Below, piece after piece: positions 22,515 through 23,899 of a stretch of 23,899 bases of DNA (the first letter of the stretch is position 1; each line of letters starts with the position of its first letter). The position numbers were made by a program, and so were the translations under genes. The stretch is taken from NCBI GenBank assembly GCA_039806065.1, contig JBDKJS010000116.1, forward strand, positions 1 through 23,899, written 5' to 3'. The notes beneath the pieces are model-generated. The model was not told the DNA's origin, did no database searches, and saw nothing but the letters and a program-made list of their open reading frames with translations. This stretch comes from JBDKJS01 sp039806065 (GTDB lineage: Bacteria > Bacteroidota > Bacteroidia > AKYH767-A > 2013-40CM-41-45).

Positions 22515-23522
22515 TTATTCACCCATGGCTTTCATCAACTCAGCTAATTTTGGCGTAAGAATAATTTCTGTTCTTCTATTCTTCCTTTTCGCCTCTGGAG
22601 TAGCAGCAGAATCGAGTGGCATGTAAGGGCCCTTGCCAGCAGGGGTTATCCTTGTAGGTACTATCTTGCTATTGGTTAATAAAATTTTGGTTACTGAAGT
22701 GGCTCTCAGCACACTTAGTTCCCAATTATCGCGTGCTCCACTTGCTAGGGTACCATTAATGGGTACATTATCAGTATGTCCTTCGACCACTATTCCTAGA
22801 TCTGGATCTGATTCCAATACTACGGCCAATTTTTTCAGAGCTTCTTCACCTTTCTTTTCAATAACGGTAGAACCAGAGGCAAATAGCAATTGCTCTTCAA
22901 GGCTTACATAAACCTTTCCATTGCGTTTTTCTATGGTTAGACCATTATTTTCAAAACCCATCAATGCTTTGCTCACAGCATTTTTAAGTGATGTGGCAGC
23001 GCTATCTTTTTGTGCAATGATAGCTTGTAATTCAGCCACTTTTGCTTCGCGTTCGGCAAGGGCTTTTTTGGATTCATCGAGGTCGCGTTGTTGCGAATCT
23101 AAATCTGCGGAAGATTTTCGAAGGGCGTCTTCTTTTTTCTGCAAATCAGTTCTGGCTTCATTAAGTTGGTTGAGTAGTTTGCGAGTCTCTTCGGCACTAC
23201 CAGCTTGAAGTTTTTCATTGTTGGCCAATAATTTGTCGTATGAGGCGGTCAGTTGATTGTAGAGCTCATTCAACCTTCTATAATTGTTGCCTTGAACGGC
23301 ACTGTCATTGGCTAGCTTATTTACTCCTTCTTCTAATTTGGCATTTCTAGCGGTAAGATCAGTATTTTCAGTACTTAGAATGGTGTTCGTATTTTTAAGT
23401 TTAGCAGCTTCCTCTTGGCAAGCTTTTTCTTTTTTCTGAAGATCTTCAAACTGGCGAGCAGGAACACAAGCCGTAGCACTAAGTACCATGGCCACTATTA
23501 CATGATGGAATTTACTTTTCAT
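22515..23522 (-). CDS. Coiled-coil OmpA/MotB-type lipoprotein
   Basis: The 335-residue protein has a lipoprotein-like signal (SATA before Cys19). A long coiled coil follows (about 25-180, rich in Gln, Glu, Lys, Ala, Asn and Leu; two stretches of AKLEE- and KALAEREAKVAEL-type heptads). The C-terminal OmpA domain (about 205-335) carries EGHTDNVP and a final RRTEIILTP. The OmpA domain should bind peptidoglycan and the coiled coil should span the periplasm. No motor partner (MotA/ExbB) or TolB/Pal set is nearby. An in-frame start eight codons upstream (23546) lies next to the -7 element, so the ATG at 23522 is chosen. The gene converges on the M28 gene with 14 bases between stops. Confidence 0.88.
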   Translation of the reverse strand: MKSKFHHVIVAMVLSATACVPARQFEDLQKKEKACQEEAAKLKNTNTILSTENTDLTARNAKLEEGVNKLANDSAVQGNNYRRLNELYNQLTASYDKLLANNEKLQAGSAEETRKLLNQLNEARTDLQKKEDALRKSSADLDSQQRDLDESKKALAEREAKVAELQAIIAQKDSAATSLKNAVSKALMGFENNGLTIEKRNGKVYVSLEEQLLFASGSTVIEKKGEEALKKLAVVLESDPDLGIVVEGHTDNVPINGTLASGARDNWELSVLRATSVTKILLTNSKIVPTRITPAGKGPYMPLDSAATPEAKRKNRRTEIILTPKLAELMKAMGE

Positions 23523-23543
23523 ATTCAAGGAGATTATAAGCCA

Positions 23544-23551
23544 CAAAGTTA
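23544..23551 (-). promoter_or_regulatory. -7 promoter element of the OmpA/MotB-type lipoprotein gene
   Basis: The minus strand reads TAACTTTG, an exact TAnnTTTG match, 21 bases before the ATG at 23522. Confidence 0.5.
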
Positions 23552-23675
23552 GCGAATATTTAAACCGTGTGTTTAGGTAAGTATTATCTTATCCACCGAT
23601 GATGCACCTATTAATGTTAGAAAAAAGGGATGTAAAATGAAACGATAACTAGTCATAAGATGGTTATAAAGGATG

Positions 23676-23683
23676 TACCTTTG
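23676..23683 (+). promoter_or_regulatory. -7 promoter element of the MarC-family gene
   Basis: TACCTTTG matches TAnnTTTG exactly and ends five bases before the ATG at 23689, again leaving almost no room for a 5' leader. Confidence 0.5.
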
Positions 23684-23688
23684 TGAAC

Positions 23689-23899
23689 ATGCAATCACTA
23701 GTACTAAAAGAGATTTTAACAGTATCAACCATCCTATTTGCGGTAATAGACATTGTGGGCAGCATTCCGGTGATTCTTCAAGTGAAGAGCAAGGTGGGGC
23801 GCATTAATTCAGAGAAAGTTACCCTCATATCGATGGTAATTATGGTTTTGTTTTTATTTTTAGGAGAAACAATATTAAAGTTTTTAGGAGTTGATGTAG
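23689..23899 (+). CDS. MarC-family integral membrane protein, N-terminal part (runs off right edge)
   Basis: Seventy residues are visible. The first membrane helix contains the family opening (LTVSTILFAVIDIVGSIPVIL), a short basic loop (KSKVGRIN) follows, then a second helix (ISMVIMVLFLFLGETILKFLG). MarC/UPF0056 proteins have about six membrane segments and no firmly known substrate; the old link to multiple antibiotic resistance in E. coli was not upheld. The remainder of the gene is outside the window, so completeness cannot be judged. It is divergent from the OmpA/MotB-type lipoprotein gene, with 166 bases between the two start codons. Confidence 0.85.
   Translation, partial: MQSLVLKEILTVSTILFAVIDIVGSIPVILQVKSKVGRINSEKVTLISMVIMVLFLFLGETILKFLGVDV

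Overview
This window is a Bacteroidota chromosome segment, most like the Sphingobacteriales/Chitinophagales side. The evidence is TAnnTTTG-type promoters, near absence of Shine-Dalgarno sites, signal peptides that cleave before Gln, a SprE/PorW lipoprotein, and the nadK / PorG-like / uppS / bamA / skp-skp gene order. It looks like core housekeeping DNA rather than a mobile region. I see no IS element, integrase, phage gene, CRISPR array, tRNA or rRNA. No gene-free stretch exceeds about 215 bases.

Layout. (1) 1-4294: the 5' part of a large outer-membrane protein gene (minus), exodeoxyribonuclease III (plus), a conserved unknown protein (minus), and an OmpA-type porin with six thrombospondin type-3 repeats (minus) that ends at a clear terminator. 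(2) 4366-5363 (minus): bactofilin, AtpZ and a small membrane protein. This group normally leads the F0F1 ATP synthase operon, but here ompA follows instead of atpB. (3) 5467-8094 (minus): the type IX secretion/gliding lipoprotein SprE/PorW. (4) 8310-15744 (plus): nadK, two PorG/DUF6089-like outer-membrane proteins, uppS, bamA and two skp-like chaperones, closed by a strong terminator. A third DUF6089-like gene converges on it at 15871-16896. (5) 17050-21344 (minus): a biotin carboxyl carrier protein, panD, a UPF0104-type membrane protein and rfaE2 form one operon. A small lipoprotein plus radA form a second. (6) 21487-22500: an M28 glutaminyl-cyclase-like lipoprotein. (7) 22515-23522: a coiled-coil OmpA/MotB-type lipoprotein, divergent from the start of a MarC-family gene that runs off the right edge.

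How the genes fit together. Most of the window concerns the envelope: the undecaprenyl carrier (UppS), outer-membrane protein insertion (BamA, Skp), LPS heptose activation (RfaE2), peptidoglycan anchoring (two OmpA-domain proteins) and type IX secretion (SprE, PorG-like proteins). All eight predicted signal-peptidase-I substrates expose Gln at +1, and a candidate enzyme that would cyclise that Gln is encoded in the same window. I found no clearly novel system. The best leads are the three DUF6089 paralogues around the BAM genes, the detached AtpZ group, promoter elements placed so close to start codons that transcripts may be leaderless, and an inverted repeat in front of ompA.
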